From Mucilaginibacter geliditolerans (GTDB lineage: Bacteria; Bacteroidota; Bacteroidia; Sphingobacteriales; Sphingobacteriaceae), in the NCBI RefSeq assembly GCF_014200495.1, contig NZ_JACHBY010000005.1, positions 124,001-188,000 on the forward strand: 64,000 nt of DNA, in the 5' to 3' direction. Within the stretch, counting starts at the first letter, position 1; each line of letters opens with the position of its first letter. This document shows, one piece after another, positions 25,878 through 34,508 of this stretch. The translations under genes were made by a program, and so were the position numbers. A model generated the notes under the pieces. The model worked only from the letters and a program-made list of their open reading frames with translations. It did no database searches and was not told the origin of the DNA.

Positions 25878-28166
25878 ATGATACGTAAGCTTATCTATTG
25901 TTTTCTGCTTATAGCACCTTTTACATATTCCTTTGCCCAATCCGTCTCACCGGCACAACAAAAAAAGATGGATGCTTTCATCACTAATCTAATGTCGAAG
26001 ATGACATTGGATGAAAAGATAGGGCAGCTAAACCTGGAAGCCGTAGGCTTTGATGTAACTGGCCCGATAGTGAGTAAAAACGTAAACGAGAATATACAAA
26101 AGGGAAATGTTGGTGGTGTATTTAATACCTACACGCCCGATGCTGTACGCAAACTGCAGGAGATAGCGGTTAACCACAGCCGTTTAAAAATACCATTGTT
26201 TTTTGGTTATGATGTTATCCATGGTCATAAAACAATTTTCCCGATCCCGTTAGGTCTGGCATCAAGCTGGGATTTGGATATGATCCAGCGTTCGGCACAG
26301 ATCGCAGCTTCGGAAGCAAGTGCCGATGGCCTGAACTGGGTATTCTCACCAATGGTTGATATTGCCCGCGACCCACGTTGGGGCCGTATTGCCGAAGGTA
26401 ATGGTGAAGATACCTGGCTGGGTTCACAAATTGCTGCAAGAATGGTTAAAGGCTACCAGGGCGATAATTTATATGATACCGACCATGTAATGGCTTGCGT
26501 AAAGCACTTCGCCTTATATGGAGCGGCTGAATCGGGTCGTGATTATAACACGGTTGATATGAGCGAGCGCCGCATGTACCAGGATTACCTGCCGCCATAC
26601 AAAGCGGCAATTGATGCAGGTGCGGGTAGCATCATGTCGTCATTTAACGAGATAAACGGTGTGCCGGCAACTGCCAACAAATGGCTGATGACCGATCTGC
26701 TGAGAAAACAATGGGGCTTTAAGGGCTTTGTAGCTACCGATTACACCGCTATGATGGAACTGATACCACATGGTATGGGTAAGGACGGTTATGCCGTTGG
26801 CAAAAAGGCCATTGATGCCGGCATTGATATGGATATGGTGAGCGATATTTTCCTGGATAACCTGAAAAAACTAGTGCAGGATGGAAAAGTGCCTGTCTCC
26901 GAAATTGACGTAGCTTGTCGCCGTATATTGGAGGCTAAATACAAAATGGGTTTGTTTACCGATCCTTACCGTTATTGCAATGTACAGCGTGCAGCAACAA
27001 CAATTATGAAACAGGATTATATTGATGCCGCACGCGATGCAGCAAAAAAGAGCATCGTGTTATTGAAGAACAGCAACAATGTATTGCCTTTAAAACAAGA
27101 TGGTTCAATAGCATTGGTTGGCCCGCTGGCTGATGACCACAGGGATATGATAGGCCCATGGAGCGGTGCAGGCGATTGGCATAAATCAGTATCTGTATTG
27201 GATGGTATAAAGCAATTAGCAGGCTCAAACGTGCAGATCAATTATGCTAAGGGTGCTAATATTACCGATAGCGAATGGCTCTTGAAGCGCTTAGGCGCTG
27301 ATGAGTTGAGCTTTGATAAACGCTCGCCAAAGGAAATGATTGATGAGGCTGTAGCGGCAGCTGAAAAATCAGATGTGATAGTAGCGGTAGTTGGCGAAGC
27401 AGCTACCATGTCGGGCGAGGCAGCAAGCCGCTCGGATATCGGTATTTTTCCTAACCAGGAAGATTTGCTAAAAGCCCTGAAAGCAACCGGCAAGCCATTG
27501 GTCATCGTATTAATGAACGGCCGCCCGCTTACGCTTAACTGGGAGAATGACAACGCCGATGCGATGCTCGAAACCTGGTTTGGCGGTACTGAGGCCGGCA
27601 GCGCTATAGCCGATGTGTTGTTTGGCGCGTATAACCCGTCGGCAAAAATTACAGCTACTTTCCCGCAAAATGTAGGGCAGATACCTTTGTACTATAGTCA
27701 TAAAAATACCGGTCGTCCTTATGCCGGTGATTTTGTTGAGCGCTACAAATCACGTTACCTTGATGTGTCAAACGATCCGTTGTATCCGTTCGGTTTCGGT
27801 TTAAGCTATACTACGTTTACTTATAGCCCTATCAAACTAAATACAACCAGCATTAAACCTGGCCAACCATTACAGGTGAGCGTGACCGTTAGCAATACCG
27901 GCAAATACGATGGAACGGAAATAGTGCAGCTTTACACCCGCCAGCTATATGGTTCAGTAACCCGTCCGGTTGAGGAGCTGAAGAACTTTAAAAAGGTGTT
28001 CCTGAAAGCAGGAGAGAGCCAGGTAGTGAACTTCACAATCACTTCGAATGACCTGAAGTTCTATAACATAGATATGAAATATACCTACGAGCCGGGAGAT
28101 TTCAAGGTATTTGTAGGCACCAACTCAAGAGATGTTAATAGTGCTGATTTTAAATTAACGAATTAA
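25878..28166 (+). CDS. GH3 family beta-glucosidase (BglX-like)
   Basis: A 762-aa periplasmic enzyme with signal peptide MIRKLIYCFLLIAPFTYSFAQ. GH3 N-terminal (beta/alpha)8 domain: KMTLDEKIGQLN, FGYDVIHGHKTIFPIPLGLASSWD, RDPRWGRIAEGNGEDTWLGS, KHFALYG, and the nucleophile Asp288 in GFVATDYTAM. The alpha/beta sandwich follows (KSIVLLKNSNNVLPL; GEAATMSGEAASRSD bears the acid/base region), then a C-terminal fibronectin-III-like domain (VSVTVSNTGKYDGTEIVQLY). Family knowledge: retaining exo-beta-glucosidases. Next to two GH144-type enzymes, it probably hydrolyses sophorose and short beta-1,2-gluco-oligosaccharides to glucose. It is the last gene of the PUL, ended by a terminator. Confidence 0.93.
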   Translation: MIRKLIYCFLLIAPFTYSFAQSVSPAQQKKMDAFITNLMSKMTLDEKIGQLNLEAVGFDVTGPIVSKNVNENIQKGNVGGVFNTYTPDAVRKLQEIAVNHSRLKIPLFFGYDVIHGHKTIFPIPLGLASSWDLDMIQRSAQIAASEASADGLNWVFSPMVDIARDPRWGRIAEGNGEDTWLGSQIAARMVKGYQGDNLYDTDHVMACVKHFALYGAAESGRDYNTVDMSERRMYQDYLPPYKAAIDAGAGSIMSSFNEINGVPATANKWLMTDLLRKQWGFKGFVATDYTAMMELIPHGMGKDGYAVGKKAIDAGIDMDMVSDIFLDNLKKLVQDGKVPVSEIDVACRRILEAKYKMGLFTDPYRYCNVQRAATTIMKQDYIDAARDAAKKSIVLLKNSNNVLPLKQDGSIALVGPLADDHRDMIGPWSGAGDWHKSVSVLDGIKQLAGSNVQINYAKGANITDSEWLLKRLGADELSFDKRSPKEMIDEAVAAAEKSDVIVAVVGEAATMSGEAASRSDIGIFPNQEDLLKALKATGKPLVIVLMNGRPLTLNWENDNADAMLETWFGGTEAGSAIADVLFGAYNPSAKITATFPQNVGQIPLYYSHKNTGRPYAGDFVERYKSRYLDVSNDPLYPFGFGLSYTTFTYSPIKLNTTSIKPGQPLQVSVTVSNTGKYDGTEIVQLYTRQLYGSVTRPVEELKNFKKVFLKAGESQVVNFTITSNDLKFYNIDMKYTYEPGDFKVFVGTNSRDVNSADFKLTN

Positions 28167-28195
28167 ATAGTTAACTGATCTTATATTGATATCCA

Positions 28196-28228
28196 GGGTC
28201 CTCTAGCTATAGTTAAGGACCCTTTTTT
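28196..28228 (+). terminator. Rho-independent terminator of the PUL
   Basis: GGGTCCT at 28196-28202 pairs with AGGACCC at 28216-28222, followed by six Ts. It lies 30 bp after the GH3 stop codon and marks the end of the glycan locus. Confidence 0.88.
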
Positions 28229-28315
28229 GTGCGATACTGATTTTAAAATTTAAGTCAAATTTAGTGCGATATAGTAATTTCTGATTGAAAAGTCTGAACT
28301 TGCATTGCATAGCAA

Positions 28316-29185
28316 ATGAAAAGGATAGAAAAACCATATACCAATGTACTTGCCGATAAGGATATAAAAGATTCCTTTTCGATAAATTATTGGGATGCAA
28401 GGTCATTTGGAGCAGAGCCGCATTACAGGAGTACCTATAATCGTGTCTTTTTAATTAAGGCAGGTGAGGGAGAGTTGCAAATAGACGGAACTACCTATCT
28501 AATTTCTGCCAACGACTTATTTTTAATATCCAAGGGCCAGGTTTATAACTTTAACAAAGTTGCCGTTATCAGCGGTTATGAAATAAGCTTTGGTGATTGT
28601 TTTTGGGAAAAAGCTCCTGCAAGTGCTAATAACTGTAAAGCTGTGCTATTTAATAACAGCACTACCGATCAACAGGTAGCTGTTAGTGATGATGATTTGG
28701 CAGACCTGACCGTTAACTTTGATCACCTGCATGCTGAGTATGCTAAAGATGATTATATCAACAAGCCCGATGTGTTGGCTGCCTACCTCAAAATCATCAT
28801 GATAAAGATAGCTAACCTAAATGCGCTGTTAACAAAGGGTAGCGATAGTTATGAAAACAAGCTTTATCGTGAGTTCTTGTACCTGGTAAATAACAAATAC
28901 CAAAGCACGCGCGAGGTTGCCGATTTTGCCCGGGATCTCGGCATCACTACAAGAAAGCTTACCGACCTGTGCAACCGTTGCAGTGGCAAAGGCGCAAAGG
29001 ATATTATAAACGGGCAGCTCATTGCCGAGGCCAAGCGGTCATTGCAGTTCTCAGCCAAAACAATTAAGGAGGTGGCGTACCAGCTTAACTTTTCTACGCC
29101 GGATCAGTTCAGTCACTTTTTCAAGAAGAATACGCAGCTGTCGCCCCATCAATACCGTGGCAACTTTGCACAAATTGGCATGTGA
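28316..29185 (+). CDS. AraC family transcriptional regulator
   Basis: A 289-aa protein with an N-terminal cupin-like sensor half (RVFLIKAGEGELQIDGTTYLISANDLFLISKGQVYNFN, about residues 42-80) and two C-terminal helix-turn-helix motifs (STREVADFARDLGITTRKLTDLCNRCSGKGAKDIINGQLIAEAKRSL and TIKEVAYQLNFSTPDQFSHFFKKNTQLSPHQYR). The second is the family signature. The effector is unknown. It follows the PUL terminator, so it is not part of that operon; the HD-hydrolase gene 69 bp downstream, same strand, is the most likely target or partner. Confidence 0.9.
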   Translation: MKRIEKPYTNVLADKDIKDSFSINYWDARSFGAEPHYRSTYNRVFLIKAGEGELQIDGTTYLISANDLFLISKGQVYNFNKVAVISGYEISFGDCFWEKAPASANNCKAVLFNNSTTDQQVAVSDDDLADLTVNFDHLHAEYAKDDYINKPDVLAAYLKIIMIKIANLNALLTKGSDSYENKLYREFLYLVNNKYQSTREVADFARDLGITTRKLTDLCNRCSGKGAKDIINGQLIAEAKRSLQFSAKTIKEVAYQLNFSTPDQFSHFFKKNTQLSPHQYRGNFAQIGM

Positions 29186-29254
29186 TTAGCGCTTTTTAAC
29201 ATTCCCTGAAAGGCCATATAACCCGAATTTTGAAGAAATAAAATATTCAAAATT

Positions 29255-29905
29255 ATGGCTGTTAATAAATTAAAATCAGTTGCGGGAATTGTGATCCCGG
29301 ATAGTACAATCGCTACCCAGGCAACCGAACTGCTGCTTGAGCATGGCACCGAATTCATTTACAATCACTCATTAAGGGTTTTCCTGTTCTCATCCTTAAA
29401 TGGTAAACGGAATGATTTAAAATATGATGAAGAATTGCTGTATGTAAGCTCCGTATTCCATGACCTGGGCTTAACATCGCATTATAGCAGCCCTGATAAA
29501 AGATTTGAAGTTGATGGTGCAGATGCCGCGCGTGATTTTTTAAAGAGCCATGGCTTGCCTAAGGAATCGTTACAACTGGTTTGGGATACGATAGCTTTAC
29601 ACACCACTATAGGCATTGCCGAGCATAAGGAAAATGAAGTTGCATTGATGTATTCGGGTGTTGGTTTGGATGTTATGGGCGAGGGCTATGAAAACCTGAG
29701 CGAGCAAAACAGGGAAGAAATTATAAGTGCATTTCCGCGTAATGATTTTAAGAAGAAGATCATCCCTACTTTCTTTAGTGGGTTTGAGCATAAAACAGAA
29801 ACAACATTTGGAAACATTAAGGCCGATGTTTGCGCTTACATGATCCCTAACTTTCACCGTAAGAATTTTTGCGATTGCATTTTACATTCGCCTTGGAGTG
29901 AATAA
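29255..29905 (+). CDS. HD-domain hydrolase
   Basis: A 216-aa cytosolic protein with the HD-superfamily metal ligands: His in NHSLRVFLFSSL (about residue 38), the His-Asp pair in SSVFHDLGLT (about 70-71), His in IALHTTIG (about 113) and a later Asp in GVGLDVMGEGY. The order and the tail DFKKKIIPTFFSGFEHKTETTFGNIKADVCAYM resemble the small HD hydrolases grouped with cyanamide hydratase (DDI2-like) and predicted nucleotide or small-molecule hydrolases. Substrate is not determined. A likely single gene: a terminator follows and an AraC gene precedes. Confidence 0.82.
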   Translation: MAVNKLKSVAGIVIPDSTIATQATELLLEHGTEFIYNHSLRVFLFSSLNGKRNDLKYDEELLYVSSVFHDLGLTSHYSSPDKRFEVDGADAARDFLKSHGLPKESLQLVWDTIALHTTIGIAEHKENEVALMYSGVGLDVMGEGYENLSEQNREEIISAFPRNDFKKKIIPTFFSGFEHKTETTFGNIKADVCAYMIPNFHRKNFCDCILHSPWSE

Positions 29906-29925
29906 TTTGCATAAAATTTGACCGT

Positions 29926-29955
29926 AAGCCTTTAGCAATTGTTAAGGGCTTTTTT
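29926..29955 (+). terminator. Terminator of the HD-hydrolase gene
   Basis: AAGCCTTTA and TTAAGGGCTT form an imperfect stem around a short AT loop, with a T run immediately after, 20 bp beyond the stop codon. Confidence 0.75.
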
Positions 29956-30050
29956 ATTGCAGGAAAATCAAGATCGTAAACATTATATCTAAGTAATTAT
30001 CCTCAACTTTATTGCAAAGTATTTGTTCTCAATTCATTCTCTGCTAAATA

Positions 30051-30791
30051 ATGTACGGCACAATTTTCAAATACATGCTTACGGCTATAATACTGTTTTG
30101 CCTCATAACGCAAGCAGGGCTTGCCGGTGCACAATCTCCAAATATTGCCGGAATGGTTACCGGCACTAATGAAAGATTAAGCGGAGCGATTATAAAAGAT
30201 ATTACAAGGCATCGCCAGATTGCGAGTGATTACAGAGGAATGTTTTCTATTGCTGCGGAGAAAGGCGATACACTTGTAGCTATAATGCTTAATTATAAAA
30301 TCGATACACTGGTTTGTAATCAACAGGATTATTTGATCATTCAGTTAAAACAAATTTCAAAAATGCTTAAGGAAGTGGTTGTGAATGATACGCTGTCAAA
30401 TCCCTTAAAAGTGTATGATCAAAATAAAAAAGAATATAGCGATATATATTGGAAAGGTGATAAAAGTAAAATGGTTAGTGTATCGGTTGGTATGATGCCG
30501 GGTGTTGGCCTAAATATAGATAAGCTATATAGTGCGCTAAGCAAACAAGGACATGATGCAAGGCGCTTGCAGCGGGATTTTGTACAGGATTACAGAACCA
30601 GTATTGTAGACCAGCGTTTTAATAAAACAATGGTAAGCAAGGTAACGGGTTATAAAGGGCAAAAACTGGATGATTTTATAGTAAAGTACAAACCTTCATA
30701 TGACTATGTAATTAAGGCTACCGATTACGATCTTGTGCAATACATCAAAAGAAAAATGGCGACAGGTTCAAATACTACGGCTTCACTATGA
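30051..30791 (+). CDS. Exported protein with carboxypeptidase-regulatory-like domain
   Basis: A 246-aa protein with a signal peptide (MYGTIFKYMLTAIILFCLITQAGLAGAQ). Residues about 30-105 look like a CarboxypepD_reg-like beta sandwich (PNIAGMVTGTNERLSGAIIKDITRHRQIASDYRGMFSIAAEKGDTLVAIML...IIQLKQISKMLKEVVVND), the module found at the N terminus of TonB-dependent receptors, but no barrel follows. The C-terminal half (about 120-246) is charged and helical and is not recognised. It is probably periplasmic or outer-membrane associated; function unknown. A DUF302 gene follows 15 bp later, which suggests co-transcription. Confidence 0.65.
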   Translation: MYGTIFKYMLTAIILFCLITQAGLAGAQSPNIAGMVTGTNERLSGAIIKDITRHRQIASDYRGMFSIAAEKGDTLVAIMLNYKIDTLVCNQQDYLIIQLKQISKMLKEVVVNDTLSNPLKVYDQNKKEYSDIYWKGDKSKMVSVSVGMMPGVGLNIDKLYSALSKQGHDARRLQRDFVQDYRTSIVDQRFNKTMVSKVTGYKGQKLDDFIVKYKPSYDYVIKATDYDLVQYIKRKMATGSNTTASL

Positions 30792-30806
30792 TTATCAATA
30801 TAGCTT

Positions 30807-31190
30807 ATGGATGCTAAAGGAGTTATTACACGTTCAAGCCCATATACGGTAAAAGAAACTATCGAGCGCTTGCAGACTTTTTTACAACAAAAAGGTGTAA
30901 CTATATATGCCAGGATAGATCAGCAAGCGGAGGCTAATAATGCGGGATATAAACTGCTGCCATTAGAGTACTTGTTATTCGGCAACCCGAAGGCAGGAGG
31001 CGCTATTATGGCAGCAAACCCGGTAGCCGCTCTTGACCTGCCTTTGAAAGTTATTGCCTGGGAGGATGAGCAGCAGAAAGTTTGGATAGCTTTTAATGAT
31101 CCTGCATATATTCAAAAACGGTATGCTTTGCCTGATGGTGTTATTGCTCCGCTTAATCTTGCGCCAATTGTTACGCAAGTATTGCAATAG
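30807..31190 (+). CDS. DUF302 domain protein
   Basis: A 127-aa small cytosolic protein that is essentially one DUF302 domain: VKETIERLQTFLQQKGVTIYARIDQQAEANNAG, then LLPLEYLLFGNPKAGGAIMAANPVAALDLPLKVIAWEDEQQKVWIAFNDPAYIQKRY, the conserved F/Y-G-NP-x-x-G and D-LPLK-x-x-x-W segments of the family. The family's role is unknown; members are often linked to stress or redox loci. It is 15 bp downstream of an exported protein of unknown function and is followed by an AraC gene with its own likely promoter region. Confidence 0.88.
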   Translation: MDAKGVITRSSPYTVKETIERLQTFLQQKGVTIYARIDQQAEANNAGYKLLPLEYLLFGNPKAGGAIMAANPVAALDLPLKVIAWEDEQQKVWIAFNDPAYIQKRYALPDGVIAPLNLAPIVTQVLQ

Positions 31191-31246
31191 CCATTTTAAC
31201 TTGCCTATATTTGGTATATATTTGAATTTTACAACAAATTAAAAAT

Positions 31247-32149
31247 ATGGCCATTATTTCACTTGAAGAGTTTTACGATGAAACATCATCATTGATGCCT
31301 AAGGGTATTAACAAGGAAATAGGGCATTTTAATGTGTTTAAAATAGATGATCTTGTAAGCAGCAGCAAAAAAGGAATTATGCCTTATAACAGGCGTGCTT
31401 ATTATAAGATCAGTATCATCAGCGGGCGCAATAAGGCTGAGTACGCTGATAAGGTAATTGATATTGAGAAGAATGCGTTGTTATTCGCCACGCCAAAAGT
31501 GCCTTATCACTGGCTACCGCAGGATGATAACCAATTTGGCTATTTCTGCATTTTTACCGATGAGTTTTTGATCCACAGCAAAAGCGGCGTTGTGCTAGAT
31601 GACCTGCCGATCTTTAACCCTGGCGGCTACCCTATATTCCAGCTATCGGATGAAGAAACGGAAGAGATTACAGCCATCTTTAAGAAGATGTATAAAGAGT
31701 TGGCATCCGACTACGCTTATAAATACGACCTGTTGCGTAATTATTTATTAGAACTGATCCATTATGGGCAAAAGCTACAGCCTGCTACTGCATTGTACCC
31801 ATCGCATACAGCATCCGCCCGCGTGTCGTCCTTGTTTATTGAATTATTGGAGAGGCAATTCCCGATAGATTCGCCCCACCAGAAGCTAAGTCTGCGTACC
31901 GCTAAAGATTATGCCGACCGCCTGGCGGTGCATGTAAACCATCTGAACAAAGTACTGAAAGAAAACACCGGCCGAACCACAACTGATATTATCAGCAGTC
32001 GTATAGTACAGGAAGCAAAGATCCTGCTAAAGCAAACAGACTGGAATATATCGGAGATCTCCAACAGCCTGGGATTTGAGCAGGTGGCGCATTTCTCCAA
32101 CTTTTTTCGTAAACAGACGTCGTTTGCCCCGGTAGCTTTCCGTGCATAG
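31247..32149 (+). CDS. AraC family transcriptional regulator
   Basis: A 300-aa regulator. The N-terminal half is a cupin-like ligand domain (RRAYYKISIISGRNKAEYADKVIDIEKNALLFATPKVPYHW). The C-terminal AraC domain shows HLNKVLKENTGRTTTDIISSRIVQEAKILLKQTDWNISEISNSLGFEQVAHFSNFFRKQTSFAPVAFR. Two TATATTTG motifs, which match TAnnTTTG, lie at 31206-31213 and 31217-31224, just upstream. An MFS exporter starts 166 bp downstream on the same strand, a frequent AraC-target arrangement, so it likely controls that exporter. Confidence 0.9.
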   Translation: MAIISLEEFYDETSSLMPKGINKEIGHFNVFKIDDLVSSSKKGIMPYNRRAYYKISIISGRNKAEYADKVIDIEKNALLFATPKVPYHWLPQDDNQFGYFCIFTDEFLIHSKSGVVLDDLPIFNPGGYPIFQLSDEETEEITAIFKKMYKELASDYAYKYDLLRNYLLELIHYGQKLQPATALYPSHTASARVSSLFIELLERQFPIDSPHQKLSLRTAKDYADRLAVHVNHLNKVLKENTGRTTTDIISSRIVQEAKILLKQTDWNISEISNSLGFEQVAHFSNFFRKQTSFAPVAFRA

Positions 32150-32284
32150 CGATATTTGAATTTTGCAAATCAGAACTTCTGATCCTTCCCGGATATTATG
32201 TGTATGAATGACATTTTAAAGCCACATTTAACCCATAGCTTTAATTAGGGAGGATAAAAGAGTATGCTTTTTTATCAGATCTCG

Positions 32285-32292
32285 TAACTTTG
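32285..32292 (+). promoter_or_regulatory. Possible -7 box of the MFS gene
   Basis: TAACTTTG matches TAnnTTTG and lies 23 bp before the chosen ATG at 32316. No matching -33 element was found at the right distance, which would suit an activator-dependent promoter. Confidence 0.35.
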
Positions 32293-32315
32293 CATACTTA
32301 ATAAAATAAGTGATC

Positions 32316-33518
32316 ATGCAAGCAGAATTAGATGCGCCCGCATCCCTGGCAAAAATAAGATTAACCATTATTGGTTTTGTAAGCTTTACTTTCTTCGGAT
32401 ACTTTACTATAGGCCTGGCGTTGGCTATATTGCCGGTATTTATTCACCAGCAATTAGGGTACAGTGCTATGGTAGCGGGTGTTATCATCAGTCTGCAATA
32501 TGTAACCACTTTTCTTTTCCGGGGGTATGCCGGTAATATTGTTGATAAGCGGGGGCCAAAACCTGCGGTTATTTTGGGTATGATGGGGTTTGTTGCCAGC
32601 GGTGTTTTATTATTCATAGCCTATATGTTCCGCGAAATTCCAATGCTGAGTTTGGGTATACTGGTTATTACCCGTTTGGTTACCGGCTTTGGAGAGGGGC
32701 TCATCGGCGCAAGCCCAACAAACTGGGCCATATTTGCTGTTGGCGATCAGCATACAGGGAAAGCCATATCCATGAATGGCATTGCCAGCTATGGTGCATT
32801 AGCATTAGGCGCGCCTTTGGGAGTTATTATTAACCACAGTATTGGTATGGGCGCGATAGGTATCCTTATCGTAGCGGTTTCGCTAGGTGGCTTCTTTTAT
32901 GCTAAAAGTAAAAGGCCATACAGGGGTAAAAGGGATGCCCCACGCCAGTCTTTTCTACAGGTGTTTAAAACAATAGCGCCTTACGGTATTTGCCTGGCAT
33001 TGGGTGGCCTGGGTTTTGGTACTATTTCAACCTTTATAACACTGTATTATGCGTCTTTAAACTGGTCGGGTGCTGTATTATGCCTGTCGGTTTTTAGCTT
33101 ACTGTTTATACTGGGCCGTATTTTCTTCGAGAATTTTATCGAAACCTATGGTGGTACCAAAACTGCTATTATTTGCCTTGCCCTTGAAACTGCGGGTTTA
33201 CTTATTATTTGGCTGGCCAATCAGCCGCATGTAGCGTTAATCGGTGCGGGTATAACCGGCCTTGGCTTTTCACTGGTGTTCCCTGCCTTGGGTGTCGAGG
33301 CGGTTAAACTGGTGTCGGGCTCAAATAAAGGGGCCGCGCTTGGTGGTTATGGGTTATTTATCGATATGTCGCTGGGCGTTACCGGTCCGCTGGTTGGTGG
33401 TGTAGCCAGTCGTTTCGGTATGGAGTATATCTTTCCGTTTAGCATGGCAATGGTATTTATAGGGTTTGTATTTGCGGTGGTGCTTAATTACCGAAAGACA
33501 ATCATGCCCGAAGATTAG
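32316..33518 (+). CDS. MFS transporter (YhhS/arabinose-efflux-like)
   Basis: A 400-aa inner-membrane protein with about 12 hydrophobic helices and the MFS loop-2/3 motif (GYAGNIVDKRGPKPAVILGMMGF, about residues 66-88). The segment TRLVTGFGEGLIGASPTNWAIFAVG in helix 4-5 is typical of the YhhS/YfcJ efflux branch. I take the ATG at 32316 rather than the GTG at 32310. Substrate unknown; probably drug or metabolite efflux under the AraC regulator encoded just upstream. Confidence 0.88.
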   Translation: MQAELDAPASLAKIRLTIIGFVSFTFFGYFTIGLALAILPVFIHQQLGYSAMVAGVIISLQYVTTFLFRGYAGNIVDKRGPKPAVILGMMGFVASGVLLFIAYMFREIPMLSLGILVITRLVTGFGEGLIGASPTNWAIFAVGDQHTGKAISMNGIASYGALALGAPLGVIINHSIGMGAIGILIVAVSLGGFFYAKSKRPYRGKRDAPRQSFLQVFKTIAPYGICLALGGLGFGTISTFITLYYASLNWSGAVLCLSVFSLLFILGRIFFENFIETYGGTKTAIICLALETAGLLIIWLANQPHVALIGAGITGLGFSLVFPALGVEAVKLVSGSNKGAALGGYGLFIDMSLGVTGPLVGGVASRFGMEYIFPFSMAMVFIGFVFAVVLNYRKTIMPED

Positions 33519-33593
33519 CCTATCCTTGCTTCGTTAAAAATTTCATACTGAATTAATATCAGCATAGCTACTTTTATAAAAAATTTAAGGAGT

Positions 33594-34496
33594 ATGGAAA
33601 GAAGATCGGCTATTAAAACACTTGGCGGCGCATTATTGATTCCCTCGTTAGCTTTAGGTAATACCACAGCAGACAAAAAGAAAGTTTTACGCATAGCACA
33701 CCTTACCGATATTCATCTCAAAAATCAATTCAACGCTCCCGAAAGATTTACCAAATGCCTACATCATGTGCAACAGCAATCGCCTAAGGTTGATTTTATA
33801 TTGAATGGCGGCGATATTGTGTTTGATATCAACAAGGAGAATATCGGTACCATTAACGACCAGTGGCAGCTATCTCTCCATATCATGCAATCGGAGTGTA
33901 GTTTGCCAGTGCATTACTGTTTAGGTAACCATGATATCTGGTGGAACGAGGATGATAAAGGACAGGCACTGTACGGCAAGCAGTACTCCATGGATCAGCT
34001 TAAACTGGTAAAGCCTTATTACTGCTTTACTAACAGCGGCTGGAAGTTTATTTTATTGGATAGTGTTCACCTGGATATCGACGGTACATGGTACATCGGT
34101 AAGTTAGGCGATGAGCAGTTTGCCTGGCTGGAGAATGAACTGAAAACAACAGATCCGGCGATGCCTGTGCTGGTAATGTCGCACATTCCTATCCTTACGG
34201 CCACCAATTTAATTGAGGACGATATTGTAAATAAATGGGTAATGACGGGTGGCGATATGCATACTGATACCTCAAAAATAATTGAGTTGTTCTATAAATA
34301 TCCAAATGTTAAACTATGCCTTAGCGGTCACATCCATCTGCGCGAAAAACTGGTTTATAACAATGTAACCTACCTGTGCAACGGTGCCGTTAGCGGTGCC
34401 TGGTGGGAAGGTAACCGCCGCGAAACTGCTCCCGGCTATGGGTTGATCGATCTGTATGCTGATGGTAGCTTTGATGAGCAGTATGTGAATTATTGA
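33594..34496 (+). CDS. Tat-exported metallophosphoesterase
   Basis: A 300-aa calcineurin-like phosphoesterase with an apparent twin-arginine signal (MERRSAIKTLGGALLIPSLALG). The dinuclear-metal motifs are complete and in order: HLTDIHL (D-x-H), NGGDIVFD (GD), LGNHDIWW (GNHD), VMSHIPI and LSGHIHLRE (GHxH). It should act in the periplasm on phosphate esters or phosphodiesters; the substrate is not readable from sequence. It converges on the acyltransferase gene with only 12 bp between stop codons and no obvious terminator. Confidence 0.9.
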   Translation: MERRSAIKTLGGALLIPSLALGNTTADKKKVLRIAHLTDIHLKNQFNAPERFTKCLHHVQQQSPKVDFILNGGDIVFDINKENIGTINDQWQLSLHIMQSECSLPVHYCLGNHDIWWNEDDKGQALYGKQYSMDQLKLVKPYYCFTNSGWKFILLDSVHLDIDGTWYIGKLGDEQFAWLENELKTTDPAMPVLVMSHIPILTATNLIEDDIVNKWVMTGGDMHTDTSKIIELFYKYPNVKLCLSGHIHLREKLVYNNVTYLCNGAVSGAWWEGNRRETAPGYGLIDLYADGSFDEQYVNY

Positions 34497-34508
34497 ACAG
34501 GAAAAAAT

